64,000 nucleotides of DNA from Prevotella sp. oral taxon 299 str. F0039 (GTDB lineage: Bacteria > Bacteroidota > Bacteroidia > Bacteroidales > Bacteroidaceae): assembly GCF_000163055.2 (NCBI RefSeq), contig NC_022111.1, forward strand, positions 1,550,001 to 1,614,000, written 5' to 3'. The notes under the pieces were generated by a model that was not told where the DNA came from, did not search any database, and saw only the letters and a program-made list of their open reading frames with translations. A program made the position numbers and the translations under genes. Shown here in pieces: positions 1 through 8,508 of this stretch (position 1 is the first letter of the stretch; each line of letters opens with the position of its first letter).

Positions 1-1
1 T

Positions 2-160
2 TTATCAAATGAAGAAATTATTCTTGAAGTTGAGAAGATTCCAACCTACAAACGCAGTATCAAAGCACTCGAAGATATTCGTCGTAAGCTAAAGAAAGAT
101 CCTACAAACGATAACAACGAGGGACAAGAACCTGTGCAAGGACTCATCACTTTTGCATAA
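2..160 (+). CDS. ftsZ: C-terminal tail of a probable cell-division protein FtsZ (partial)
   Basis: An open frame enters from the left edge and ends in TAA at 158-160, giving the last 52 residues of a protein. The visible part is a charged, low-complexity tail (EVEKIPTYKRS, then KKDPTNDNNEGQ) ending in GLITFA, with no catalytic domain. The call rests mainly on context: in Bacteroidales ftsZ is commonly followed directly by a GatB/YqeY gene, as here with a 30-bp gap, and FtsZ ends in a disordered linker and short tail. The GTPase domain lies outside the window, so the identity is an inference. It could be another protein with a basic tail. Confidence 0.5.
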   Translation, partial: LSNEEIILEVEKIPTYKRSIKALEDIRRKLKKDPTNDNNEGQEPVQGLITFA

Positions 161-190
161 ATAAGAACGTAAAATATCAAAGATAAAGAT

Positions 191-640
191 ATGGAACTAT
201 TCGAACAAATCAGCAATGACATTAAAGATGCAATGAAAGCACGTGACAAAGTGCGTTTAGAAACATTGCGTAACATTAAGAAAGTGTTCCTTGAAGCAAA
301 GACAGCACCTGGTGCAAACGATCAATTAAGCGATGCAGATGCTCTTAAAATACTTCAGAAACTAGCAAAACAAGGCAAAGAATCTGCCACCACTTTCACA
401 CAATCGGGTCGTGAAGACTTAGCTGCTCACGAAATAGAACAGGTTAAAGTGATTGAGGCATACTTGCCTAAGCCTCTCTCTAACGAAGAGATAGAGAAGA
501 TTGTAGCTAACATTATTAGTGAAACAGGGGCACAAGGCATGAAAGATATGGGTAAAGTAATGGGGCAAGCAAGCAAACAAATGGCTGGAAAAGCAGAGGG
601 CGGAACCATCTCTACCATCGTTAAAAAATTGCTTTCTTAA
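191..640 (+). CDS. GatB/YqeY domain protein
   Basis: This 149-residue protein is a complete stand-alone YqeY domain, the helical domain also found at the C-terminus of the amidotransferase subunit GatB. It opens with MELFEQISNDIKDAMKARDK, continues with the family's RLETLRNIKK segment and ends with the glycine-rich MKDMGKVMGQASKQMAGKAEGG stretch and a final VKKLLS; length is typical. The family probably binds tRNA or assists amidotransferases, but the role of the solo form is unsettled. The ATG at 191 follows the probable ftsZ tail by 30 bp on the same strand, so the two are probably co-transcribed. A strong terminator follows. Confidence 0.92.
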   Translation: MELFEQISNDIKDAMKARDKVRLETLRNIKKVFLEAKTAPGANDQLSDADALKILQKLAKQGKESATTFTQSGREDLAAHEIEQVKVIEAYLPKPLSNEEIEKIVANIISETGAQGMKDMGKVMGQASKQMAGKAEGGTISTIVKKLLS

Positions 641-698
641 ACGTTTCAAAGCACAATAACGCCAAAGCAACAAAGGTTGCAGGCGCACAACATCATTA

Positions 699-733
699 AA
701 CTCCAATGCACATAGTGTGTTGGAGTTTTTTTT
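699..733 (+). terminator. Intrinsic terminator after yqeY
   Basis: The arms AACTCCAA and TTGGAGTT pair around a small inner CACA/TGTG stem and are followed by a run of eight T. It sits about 60 bp behind the yqeY stop codon. Confidence 0.85.
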
Positions 734-740
734 ATCCCTG

Positions 741-828
741 CAAAAGCAACGTTTTTACATGCTAATTGCATTGCTTTTGACACACAATAGCAATGCTTTT
801 GCAGGTCAATTGCATTGCTTTTACTTGC
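741..828. repeat. 22-bp tandem repeat element, four units (copy 1 of 7)
   Basis: Unit starts fall exactly at 741, 763, 785 and 807, a 22-bp period. Each unit has a near-palindromic core of the form YAAWWGCAWTGCTTTTR followed by about 5 variable bases; the last unit reads CAATTGCATTGCTTTTAC. The element starts 8 bp after the T-run of the preceding terminator. A period of 22 is not a multiple of 3 and no gene crosses it, so it is non-coding. The same architecture recurs at six other places in the window. Confidence 0.85.
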
Positions 829-902
829 AATCATCATAACTCTTTGACTTACATAACTAGAAAATGAATTGCAAAGCAATGAGCTATGTAATGTTTTTTT
901 TG

Positions 903-910
903 TACTTTTG
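903..910 (+). promoter_or_regulatory. Bacteroidetes -7 promoter box for the PASTA gene
   Basis: TACTTTTG matches TAnnTTTG. No convincing TTTG -33 box lies at the usual spacing. The implied leader is about 120 nt. Confidence 0.45.
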
Positions 911-1038
911 CAAAGAAGAGACGTTATTTATTTATATGATAACACGCTCTCTTGCAGTTCATGCGATGTGATGCAAATCACTAAGAATAAAATTATCTAA
1001 AACGTGTGGACGTCATTTTGCAAACGAAAAAGACACAA

Positions 1039-1698
1039 ATGGAATCGTCAGAATTTATAGGTAAGTTCAAGAGTAGATATCTTTGGCTCAACATTCTCGC
1101 AATGATTGGCGTGGTGGTGCTTTGTCTTTGGGGGATAAAATATGGTTTATCGCTCTACACCCATCATGGAGAATCGATCATTGTGCCTCATCTTAAGTTC
1201 AAATCTTACCAAGAAGCAGAGGCTCAACTCAAACGTTTAGGACTTGAAGTAGAGGTGGTAGACACGGGTTATATCAAAACATTGCCTCCAGATTGTATTC
1301 TCGAACAAAATCCAAAGGGTGGCGAAAGGGTAAAATCGGGTCGCATCATCTATCTCACCATCAACTCTTCTAAATCTCCAACCATTACTCTTCCCGATGT
1401 AATCGACAACAGTTCCCTTCGTGAAGCAATGGTAAAACTACAGTCAATGGGCTTCAAACTCACTGCACCTAAGCAAGTTCCAGGAGAGAAAGACTGGGTT
1501 TATGGTATCATGATAGGCGATAGAAATGTAGTAGCAGGAGAAAAAATACCTGTAGATAAACCACTAACTATTTTAGTAGGAAATGGTATGCGCAGTGCAA
1601 GTGACAGCGTAAGCTATGTTGAACCCATATATCGTAACGACAATTCACAAGGCAATGAAGGGGATGATTTTGAAGAAATACCCGTCCCCGGAGAATAA
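1039..1698 (+). CDS. Membrane-anchored PASTA-domain protein
   Basis: The 219-residue protein has a short cytoplasmic N-terminus, one membrane helix at about residues 15-40 (LWLNILAMIGVVVLCLWG) and two PASTA repeats outside the membrane, at about 46-109 and 113-182. The first carries the VVDTGYI...ILEQNPKGGERV pattern typical of PASTA. PASTA domains bind peptidoglycan or muropeptides; here there is no attached kinase or transpeptidase domain, so it is probably a wall-sensing or scaffold protein. A GTG in frame at 1006 would add 11 residues, but the ATG at 1039 gives a normal start ahead of the helix. It begins a same-strand run with rluD and ddl, an arrangement known in Bacteroidales. Confidence 0.85.
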   Translation: MESSEFIGKFKSRYLWLNILAMIGVVVLCLWGIKYGLSLYTHHGESIIVPHLKFKSYQEAEAQLKRLGLEVEVVDTGYIKTLPPDCILEQNPKGGERVKSGRIIYLTINSSKSPTITLPDVIDNSSLREAMVKLQSMGFKLTAPKQVPGEKDWVYGIMIGDRNVVAGEKIPVDKPLTILVGNGMRSASDSVSYVEPIYRNDNSQGNEGDDFEEIPVPGE

Positions 1699-1744
1699 AT
1701 AACAAAGAGAAGTTACGATATCATCAAACAAAAACATTTTATTT

Positions 1745-2821
1745 GTGATTAACGACGAAAATATATCAATAGATAACGACGAGTTATTAGAAGACGACGA
1801 ACAACAACTTTACGAGCATTTTCGCATCGTTGCCGACGAAGGTCAAAAGCCTTTACGAGTAGATAAGTTTATGTTCGAGAAACTTCAACATAGTAGTCGA
1901 AACAGAATTCAAAAGGCAGCAGAGGCTGGTTTCGTGCATGTAAACGACCAACCTGTGAAGAGTAACTATAAAATTCGTCCCAACGACGTGGTTACTTTAA
2001 TGCTCGATCGCCCTCGACACGATAACACTATCGAGGCAGAAAACATACCTTTAGATATTGTTTACGAAGATGCTGAATTGCTTGTAGTAAACAAACCCGC
2101 AGGACTTGTGGTGCACCCAGGAGTGGGAAACTTTCATGGTACACTGATAAATGCCGTTGCTTGGCACATGAAAGACGATAAGAACTTCGACGCAAACAGT
2201 CCCGAAGTGGGTTTAGTACATCGCATAGACAAGGATACTAGCGGTTTGTTGGTAGTGGCAAAAACTCCTAATGCCAAAACAAAGTTAGGTGTTCAGTTCT
2301 TTAATAAAACTACTACACGAAGCTATAAGGCTCTTGTTTGGGGACATATCGCTGAAGATGAGGGCAGAATTGAAGGCAACATCGGTCGTGATCCTAAAGA
2401 TCGTCAACGCATGACAGTATTCTCTCCCGACTCAGGAATAGGCAAACCTGCCGTTACTCACTATAAAGTTATCGAGCGATTTGGTTATACTACGCTCATA
2501 GAGTGTATATTAGAGACAGGCAGAACACACCAAATACGTGCTCACATGAAGCATATTGGGCACCCTTTGTTTGGAGATGAACGTTATGGAGGTAAGGAAA
2601 TACTTCGTGGAAACAGAAGCTCTAGCTACAAATCGTTTGTTCAAAACTGCTTTAATATATGCGACAGACAAGCACTTCACGCACAAACACTGGGCTTTGT
2701 TCACCCAACAACCCAAAAAGAATGTCACTTTACATCACCATTGCCTAACGATTTAGATACAATGTTAAACAAATGGCGTGTGTATATAGAAGGAACTAAT
2801 AACGATACTTTCAATAATTGA
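1745..2821 (+). CDS. rluD: RluD/RluA-family 23S rRNA pseudouridine synthase
   Basis: The protein (358 residues) converts uridine to pseudouridine in RNA, most likely in 23S rRNA helix 69. An S4 RNA-binding domain lies at about residues 36-90 (LRVDKFMFEKL...VKSNYKI), followed by the pseudouridine synthase core with the motif HRIDKDTSG at 159-167; the Asp of HRID is the catalytic nucleophile. The motif GRTHQIRAH follows. The start is GTG at 1745; no ATG occurs before residue 43, which lies inside the S4 domain. The acidic first 22 residues are normal for Bacteroidetes homologues. RluA-family subtype (rRNA versus tRNA target) cannot be settled from the sequence alone. Confidence 0.88.
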   Translation: MINDENISIDNDELLEDDEQQLYEHFRIVADEGQKPLRVDKFMFEKLQHSSRNRIQKAAEAGFVHVNDQPVKSNYKIRPNDVVTLMLDRPRHDNTIEAENIPLDIVYEDAELLVVNKPAGLVVHPGVGNFHGTLINAVAWHMKDDKNFDANSPEVGLVHRIDKDTSGLLVVAKTPNAKTKLGVQFFNKTTTRSYKALVWGHIAEDEGRIEGNIGRDPKDRQRMTVFSPDSGIGKPAVTHYKVIERFGYTTLIECILETGRTHQIRAHMKHIGHPLFGDERYGGKEILRGNRSSSYKSFVQNCFNICDRQALHAQTLGFVHPTTQKECHFTSPLPNDLDTMLNKWRVYIEGTNNDTFNN

Positions 2822-2841
2822 CAAATAAAGAATAAGCAAAT

Positions 2842-3840
2842 ATGACTCAAAAAAGAAATATTGCCATTGTATGTGGTGGCTACTCATCAGAACACGAGGT
2901 ATCTTTACGCTCGGCACAAGGAATTTATTCGTTCTTCGATAAAGAGCGTTACAATGTTTATATTGTAGAAATTAGTAAAGAATCGTGGTGGGTGAATGTT
3001 GAAGAGAATCAACAACTGCCAATTGATAAAAATAACTTCTCTTTTGAGTTGAATGGCAATAAGGTCGTCTTCGATTATGCTTATATCACTATTCACGGCA
3101 CCCCTGGCGAGAATGGACTACTTCAAGGCTACTTTGATATGATTCAATTGCCTTATTCTACATCTGGAGTTTTGGTAGAAGCAATGACCTTTAACAAGTT
3201 TGTTTTGAACAATTACCTTCGTGGTTTTGGCTATAATGTGGCTAAAAGTATGGTAGTTTACAAAGACGAGGCACATAAAATAAGCGCAGAAAAGATTGAG
3301 AGTGAACTTGGAATGCCTTGCTTTATTAAGCCAGCAGCCGATGGTTCGAGCTTTGGAGTATCGAAAGTGAAAAGCAAAAGCGATATTCCTGCAGCCTTAG
3401 AGCTTGCCTTTAACGAAAGCAATGAGGTGATGATAGAAAGTTTTTTACAAGGAACTGAAATCTCAATAGGCTGCTATGCCACTAAAGAAGGATTGGTTTC
3501 GCTTCCTGCAACCGAAGTAGTTACAGAAAATGAGTTCTTCGATTACAACGCAAAATATAACGGACAAGTACAAGAAATCACCCCTGCTCGCCTTCATCCA
3601 GACACTGCAGAGCGTGTAGCTAATGAGGTAAAAGAAATCTATTCGTTATTGCGTTGCAACGGAATTATACGTATCGACTACATCATTAGTAAAGATTCTA
3701 ACGGCAAGGATGTTCTAAACCTATTAGAAATCAACACCACTCCTGGTATGACTGCAACAAGTTTCATTCCTCAACAGGTTCGTGCTGCAGGCTTAAATAT
3801 GACCGATGTGCTTACAAACATCGTTGAACGTCAATTCTAA
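2842..3840 (+). CDS. ddl: D-alanine--D-alanine ligase
   Basis: This 332-residue ATP-grasp ligase makes the D-Ala-D-Ala dipeptide for peptidoglycan precursors in the cytoplasm. The N-terminal part has the family motif EHEVSLRSA and the loop HGTPGENGLLQG; the ATP-grasp region has CFIKPAADGSSFGVSKV and E-x-S-IGCYATKEG; the C-terminal signature LLEINTTPGMTATSFIPQQ supplies the metal-binding residues and the omega-loop neighbourhood. Length is slightly short of the E. coli enzymes but normal for Bacteroidales. It lies 20 bp after rluD and 41 bp before the acyltransferase gene, on the same strand, consistent with one transcript from the PASTA gene onward. Confidence 0.95.
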   Translation: MTQKRNIAIVCGGYSSEHEVSLRSAQGIYSFFDKERYNVYIVEISKESWWVNVEENQQLPIDKNNFSFELNGNKVVFDYAYITIHGTPGENGLLQGYFDMIQLPYSTSGVLVEAMTFNKFVLNNYLRGFGYNVAKSMVVYKDEAHKISAEKIESELGMPCFIKPAADGSSFGVSKVKSKSDIPAALELAFNESNEVMIESFLQGTEISIGCYATKEGLVSLPATEVVTENEFFDYNAKYNGQVQEITPARLHPDTAERVANEVKEIYSLLRCNGIIRIDYIISKDSNGKDVLNLLEINTTPGMTATSFIPQQVRAAGLNMTDVLTNIVERQF

Positions 3841-3881
3841 AACAATCCAGTTGCATCTTAAACATCAAATACTTTAAAGAT

Positions 3882-5030
3882 ATGATGATACCTGAAGAAT
3901 TTAAAGACATACGCCCTTTCGAGCCAGAAGAATTGCCCGAGGCGATTGATAGGCTATTTAGTAGCGAGCAATTTCGCTCTATTTTGCCTTATATCTTCCC
4001 TGAAATACCCGTTGAAACGCTTCATCAAAAGATGAAAGAAGTAAAAAATAGTATGGAATTTCAACGTGTTTTTAGTTATAAGTTTGTTTATTGGGTACTC
4101 AATAAAACGGCTAAATCGGTTTCATTTAACAGCGATGCGATAGATAAAAGTAAAAATTTTACTTTCTTAAGTAACCATCGTGACATTGTATTAGATTCGG
4201 CAATTCTCGACGTTCTACTAATAGATGCAGGATTTGACACATCGTGTGAGATTGCAATTGGCGACAACTTATTGTCTCTTCCGTGGGTAAAAGACCTTGT
4301 AAGAATTAACAAATCGTTCATTGTTGAGCGTGGTTTGCCCCCTCGTCAGATGCTCATTGCCAGCAAACGCCTATCTAACTACATGCATTTTGTGATCACT
4401 AACAAAAACGAAAACATTTGGATTGCGCAACGAGAGGGCAGAGCAAAAGACTCAAACGACCGCACTCAAGAGGCTCTTTTGAAAATGCTTACCATTGGTG
4501 GAGAAGGCTCTTTGGCTGATAAACTAAAGGAAATGCACATCGTTCCCTTAGCTATTTCGTACGAATACGACCCCTGCGACTATCTAAAGGCAATGGAGTT
4601 TCAGTTAAAGAGAGACAATCCTGAGTATAAAAAAAGTGCTCAAGACGATATCATAAGTATGCAAACGGGCATCATGGGATATAAAGGTCGCATTCATTAT
4701 CACAGTGTAGGGTGTATTGACTCGTTTCTTGAATCGCTCGACAGCGAACTTTCTAAGAACGATTTTTATGCAATTGTGGCGCAACATATCGATCAACAAA
4801 TACATGCAAACTATCGTTTGTATGCTAATAACTATATTGCTCTCGACCTATTAGAGAACAATAACCAATATAGTAACTATTACACACACGAAGAAAAGCA
4901 AACTTTCGAAGACTATATCACTGGTCAATTGAACAAAATTCAAATCGAAAACAAAGATGAAGCTTATCTTCGTGAGCGTATATTAACAATGTATGCCAAC
5001 CCAGCAATTAATCATTTTAAAGCTATATGA
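3882..5030 (+). CDS. PlsC-like glycerolipid acyltransferase
   Basis: The protein (382 residues) resembles the 1-acyl-glycerol-3-phosphate acyltransferase family, which adds an acyl chain during phospholipid synthesis at the inner membrane. The substrate-binding block reads SNHRDIVLD at residues 97-105, so His99 and Asp105 are the candidate catalytic pair; the spacing is one residue longer than the classical HX4D. A second block, IWIAQREGRAKDSNDR, corresponds to the family's glycerophosphate-binding region, and HIVPLAISYEYDPCDY to the later one. Two ATGs lie in tandem at 3882 and 3885. The next gene overlaps its stop by 4 bp (ATGA), implying translational coupling. The acyl acceptor is not known. 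Confidence 0.78.
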   Translation: MMIPEEFKDIRPFEPEELPEAIDRLFSSEQFRSILPYIFPEIPVETLHQKMKEVKNSMEFQRVFSYKFVYWVLNKTAKSVSFNSDAIDKSKNFTFLSNHRDIVLDSAILDVLLIDAGFDTSCEIAIGDNLLSLPWVKDLVRINKSFIVERGLPPRQMLIASKRLSNYMHFVITNKNENIWIAQREGRAKDSNDRTQEALLKMLTIGGEGSLADKLKEMHIVPLAISYEYDPCDYLKAMEFQLKRDNPEYKKSAQDDIISMQTGIMGYKGRIHYHSVGCIDSFLESLDSELSKNDFYAIVAQHIDQQIHANYRLYANNYIALDLLENNNQYSNYYTHEEKQTFEDYITGQLNKIQIENKDEAYLRERILTMYANPAINHFKAI

Positions 5031-5683
5031 AAATAAAAACAATTATTGGTGCAGCCTTACTACTATTAACAGCCTGCACTTCAAACACCTTTGATGGTGG
5101 GGATGGAGAAAATTCTTACCTAAAACGAGATGCCGCAGAGGTAACTATTAACAAGCAAGACCAAACTGCTAATATCGTATTTGACGATGATCAGAAGGCA
5201 AGTGTCAAGCTTCCTACACAACATCCATGGCTAACTGGCACTGAAACGTTCTATCGTGCAATAGTTACTTATCGTGAAAAAGACCAGGTAAAGTCTATCT
5301 TAGGCTTCATTCCGATGATGCTTCTTCAACCTGTTACACAAACAACTGAAGACGTAAAGAGCGACCCTGTGTTATATGTTGCATCGAACTTTGCTAAGAA
5401 TAAGAAGTATTTGAACGTTCAACTAACGGTTCCAATGCGTTTAGAGAAGGTGAAAGATAAGCCCATTAATATCTCTATTGCAGAAAAGAAACTTACAATG
5501 AGCCATGGAAACAATGTACATTATATTTGGACTGTGGTGTTTAGCAACAAAGAAACCACCAATAATGTAACAGAACCTGCATTGTTAAGCATTCCTACAT
5601 CACAGCTTGTTAAAGGCGACTCGTTAACACTAAGAATACAAAACGGCATTAGGTTAGAAGAACTTAAAGGCGTTATGCCATAA
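5027..5683 (+). CDS. Hypothetical lipoprotein
   Basis: The 218-residue protein has a clear lipoprotein signal: MKIKTIIGAALLLLTAC, with Cys17 as the lipidation site. The rest looks like a beta-rich extracytoplasmic domain (repeated alternating segments such as KQDQTANIVFDDDQKASVKL) without recognisable catalytic motifs. I do not recognise the family. The start codon overlaps the stop of the acyltransferase gene by 4 bp, so the two are probably translated together. A bidirectional terminator directly follows and separates it from the convergent peptidase gene. Confidence 0.75.
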   Translation: MKIKTIIGAALLLLTACTSNTFDGGDGENSYLKRDAAEVTINKQDQTANIVFDDDQKASVKLPTQHPWLTGTETFYRAIVTYREKDQVKSILGFIPMMLLQPVTQTTEDVKSDPVLYVASNFAKNKKYLNVQLTVPMRLEKVKDKPINISIAEKKLTMSHGNNVHYIWTVVFSNKETTNNVTEPALLSIPTSQLVKGDSLTLRIQNGIRLEELKGVMP

Positions 5684-5688
5684 AAAGA

Positions 5689-5722
5689 AGCTACTGCTTA
5701 AAGGCAGTAGCTTTTATTTTAT
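5689..5722. terminator. Bidirectional terminator between convergent genes
   Basis: Perfect 9-bp arms AGCTACTGC and GCAGTAGCT around a 6-base loop. T-rich tracts follow on both strands, so it can end the lipoprotein transcript and the M16 peptidase transcript. Confidence 0.85.
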
Positions 5723-6963
5723 TCTAGAATGAGGGTGAATAAGCGATTGGAATCGAATATTTCTCTCGAAACATTTATGATCTCTTGAGGTGTAATAGCA
5801 TCTATTTCGGTAAACAAATCGTCGATAGATTTCACCTCATTGAAATAGAGAAAGGCTTTTGAAAAGTCGAGTGCAAAGCTCTCTCTACTATCACATGACA
5901 CTGCAATTTGCCCCTTTAACTGTTGCTTTGCGCTGGCTATTTGCTTGGTTGTAAGCATGCTATCGCACAGGCGTTGCATTTCTTTTTTCACCAAGGCGAT
6001 GCATTTTTTAAGGTCGTGAGGGTCGCAACCAAAGTACACACTCCACACTCCTACATCGCTATAACACACCATCGAGCTATCGACACTATACACTAAGCCT
6101 CGTTTTTCACGCAAAGCAATAGAGAAACGAGCGTTCATTCCTGGCCCACCTAATATGTTATTCAACAAATAAAGTACCACACGTTGCTTGTTATACACGC
6201 TAAACGACTTGGCACCTATCATGACATGGCATTGGTGCGTGTTGCGTTTTATCACCTTTTGAGTGCCTTCGACGCTCGTTGTCTTTAATATATCGTTAGG
6301 TAAGAGCATCTCTCTTTGCAAACGAGGAGTGGCTTCTGGGAAAGCACTGGTTAGCTTATTGAGTTGCTGAACCAATCGTTTAAAATCAACATCTCCATAC
6401 ACAAAGAACACCATATTATTGGGTTGATACATTCGTTGTGTAAATCTTTGAGCATCGGCAGTGGTGAATTGTCGTACATTCTCTGCCTTTCCTAAAATAT
6501 TATGACCCAAAGCTGCACAGCCAAAGAGTTCTTGTTCGAAATAATCATAAATGAGTTCAGAGGGCGAATCGTTATAGCTCTCTATCTCATCGCAAATCAC
6601 TTCAACCTCTTTTGCAATCTCTTTTTGTGGATAAACGCTGTTAAACACCATATCGGTAAGCACTTCTACAGCCTTATAAATATGCTTCGACAATATTGCT
6701 GCATGATAAACGGTTGTTTCTTTGGTTGTAAAAGCATTTAAATCGCCACCATATTGTTCCAAACTATTGATGATGTTACGTGCCGAACGCTTTGCTGTGC
6801 CTTTGAAAGACATATGTTCACAGAAATGTGCTAAGCCCTCTTCGTTGCTCAACTCATCTCTTGTTCCTGCTTTAATGTAATATCCACAATACACAATTTG
6901 TGATGAATGGGGGACGCAAACCAGGCGTAATCCGTTGGTAAATGTATGCGTTTGATGTGTCAT
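5719..6963 (-). CDS. M16-family zinc metallopeptidase (insulinase/processing-peptidase type)
   Basis: The protein (414 residues from the chosen start) carries the inverted zinc motif HFCEH at residues 46-50 (His46, Glu49, His50) and the downstream acidic segment EVEVICDEIESY that provides the third ligand in M16 peptidases. The second half (from about residue 220) has the R-Y pair region of the inactive M16 lobe. Size fits the single-copy form of about 45 kDa. No signal peptide is seen, so a cytoplasmic role in peptide turnover is likely. An upstream in-frame ATG at 7011 is possible, but the ATG at 6963 is preferred because a TACCTTTG promoter box ends only 7 bp before it. Confidence 0.88.
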   Translation of the reverse strand: MTHQTHTFTNGLRLVCVPHSSQIVYCGYYIKAGTRDELSNEEGLAHFCEHMSFKGTAKRSARNIINSLEQYGGDLNAFTTKETTVYHAAILSKHIYKAVEVLTDMVFNSVYPQKEIAKEVEVICDEIESYNDSPSELIYDYFEQELFGCAALGHNILGKAENVRQFTTADAQRFTQRMYQPNNMVFFVYGDVDFKRLVQQLNKLTSAFPEATPRLQREMLLPNDILKTTSVEGTQKVIKRNTHQCHVMIGAKSFSVYNKQRVVLYLLNNILGGPGMNARFSIALREKRGLVYSVDSSMVCYSDVGVWSVYFGCDPHDLKKCIALVKKEMQRLCDSMLTTKQIASAKQQLKGQIAVSCDSRESFALDFSKAFLYFNEVKSIDDLFTEIDAITPQEIINVSREIFDSNRLFTLILE

Positions 6964-6970
6964 AGATGGA

Positions 6971-6978
6971 CAAAGGTA
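6971..6978 (-). promoter_or_regulatory. -7 promoter box directly before the M16 peptidase ATG
   Basis: On the minus strand the sequence reads TACCTTTG, followed by 7 bases and then ATG. If this box is used, the mRNA would have almost no leader. Confidence 0.5.
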
Positions 6979-7191
6979 GTATATTTTTGCGAAAAATAAA
7001 TGTAAAAGCAATACTATCTTCTTGCTTTCTCAATTTAAGTAAAACGTAAATACTTTGGGGATTCTAAAAGGAGATGCAATAAAAGGTTGGCTAATAAAGA
7101 AAAGGAAATGAATAATGGGGGTGAAATAGAAATGTTGTGGGATAGATGCAACAACGCAGTAATGTTATAATACGATAAAAACCATTATTCA

Positions 7192-8247
7192 TTATGCTTT
7201 TTTATCGTATTTCTTAATCACCTGAGTAACTACTTCAGCGCATTTTTCGTTGTTATATTCACGTTCAGCAAGAGCTCTTCCACGTGCTCCCATTGCTGTA
7301 GCTTCGGTTGGATTTTGGGTGATATAATCAATAGCTTTTGTCCAATTTTCTACATCATAGTAAGGAACTGAGATGCCACAGCCGTCTTTATCAAAGTCGA
7401 TTGGTATCTGAGGGTTGCGACTACAAATAATAGGTAAGCCCAAAGCAAGTGCTTCTACCACCGTAGTTAAGCCTACCGTGTATTTCGATTCTTGGCAACA
7501 TATCACCACACAATTGGCTTTATTCACCTCAAGGGCAAGCTCATAGGGTGCTAATCGGTTCCATTGATGCACCTTAATATTATCGTTGAGCGTTAAATTG
7601 GCAAACACCTTATTATAATTTACATCACCATTCTGCTCGTTAATATAAATGTCTAACGGAGCATTGGTGGCGTTAAAGGCCTTGATAAGAGTGGGCATGT
7701 CTCGCAATTCTTTACCAGTTGAAATGAAACCCTTTGTGCGTTGGGTTTGATGACGAATAGAATCGTAGAACTTTAGGTCGGCTCCCCAATGTCCTAAGTG
7801 CATCTTTTGAGGTGGATATTTGGCTGTTTTGCATGAGTCGTTCACCAATTTTTGAGAGAAAAAGAACAACTCGTCGAATCCTTTATAAAACAATTTGCCC
7901 AACCACTCACGCCACTTTGAGGGCGATTTGATGATGGGTTGATGGTGCCAAACAATCACTGGCTTGCGAAAAAGATGAAGTGCTCGCAAGAAAACAATTA
8001 GTTCTAATCCACGATAATGTGTTGCATAAACTGCATCGAACGATTCTTTGCAAGTGAGTATGCGCCATGTGGTGCGCACCATCATCTTCCAACGACTTTG
8101 GTTGAGCTTGCTTTTATGCCACACCACATCAACTCCGTGCTTTGAAAAGAGCGTTGCACCATATAAAAAATGTGGTGGAAACTCTTGCTTTTCAATCTGT
8201 TGCAGAATGTGTTGAATGTCTTGTGTGTGATAGAAATATACCTTCAT
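7192..8247 (-). CDS. Glycosyltransferase, GT-B fold (family 1/4 like)
   Basis: The 351-residue protein looks like a GT-B sugar transferase. The N-terminal half has the acceptor-side pattern (MKVYFYHTQD, later VIVWHHQPI), and the C-terminal half has the nucleotide-sugar part: FISTGKELRDMPTLIKAF, then CQESKYTVGLTTVVEALALGLPIICSRNP, an E-x7-E-like donor-binding loop. Donor and acceptor cannot be told. The start at 8247 is preferred over 8286 because a TACTTTTG box ends 5 bp before it. It is divergent from a flippase and LicD gene, so it probably works on a surface glycan made with them. Confidence 0.82.
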   Translation of the reverse strand: MKVYFYHTQDIQHILQQIEKQEFPPHFLYGATLFSKHGVDVVWHKSKLNQSRWKMMVRTTWRILTCKESFDAVYATHYRGLELIVFLRALHLFRKPVIVWHHQPIIKSPSKWREWLGKLFYKGFDELFFFSQKLVNDSCKTAKYPPQKMHLGHWGADLKFYDSIRHQTQRTKGFISTGKELRDMPTLIKAFNATNAPLDIYINEQNGDVNYNKVFANLTLNDNIKVHQWNRLAPYELALEVNKANCVVICCQESKYTVGLTTVVEALALGLPIICSRNPQIPIDFDKDGCGISVPYYDVENWTKAIDYITQNPTEATAMGARGRALAEREYNNEKCAEVVTQVIKKYDKKA

Positions 8248-8252
8248 ATTTG

Positions 8253-8260
8253 CAAAAGTA
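8253..8260 (-). promoter_or_regulatory. -7 promoter box directly before the glycosyltransferase ATG
   Basis: TACTTTTG on the minus strand, then five bases, then ATG. Transcription from it would begin at or next to the start codon. Confidence 0.5.
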
Positions 8261-8478
8261 CTTAAAAAACAGAACAATAGGCACAAAACCTATCTTTTTA
8301 TTCATTCTAGACAGCCTGAAAGAGTGAATGAGTAGTAAGGTAAACACATTCTTTCTGTGGCGCAAGGGTGGGTAAAGAACATATCTTAAAAATACTCTTT
8401 TTGCTCTAAGAGAACATGAAAAGCCTGCTTTTTGCAATTAAATCTACCTGAAAGAGTCACTAATTATTGAATTGTTTT

Positions 8479-8486
8479 TATCTTTG
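8479..8486 (+). promoter_or_regulatory. -7 promoter box for the flippase gene
   Basis: TATCTTTG lies 22 bp before the ATG at 8509, in the divergent region between the glycosyltransferase and flippase genes. The -33 box is not obvious. The 10-mer CTGAAAGAGT occurs twice upstream, at about 8320 and 8449. Confidence 0.55.
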
Positions 8487-8508
8487 CAATTTATTATAGT
8501 GTAGATAA

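Larger units (their letters stand above)
641..1038. other. Intergenic stretch with terminator, 22-bp repeat element and promoter box
   Basis: This gene-free stretch holds, in order, the yqeY terminator (699-733), an 88-bp tandem-repeat element (741-828) and a TAnnTTTG-type promoter box (903-910). The 5' leader of the PASTA gene follows. No credible coding frame is seen on either strand. Confidence 0.7.

Noticed and set aside
741..828. Reading the 22-bp arrays as CRISPR arrays
   Set aside because: There are no identical repeats with longer unique spacers; the conserved part is longer than the variable part, arrays have mostly four units and no cas genes are present.
1006..1038. GTG start for the PASTA protein
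   Set aside because: It is possible, but the ATG at 1039 gives a compact N-terminus before the membrane helix; the 11 extra residues show no feature.
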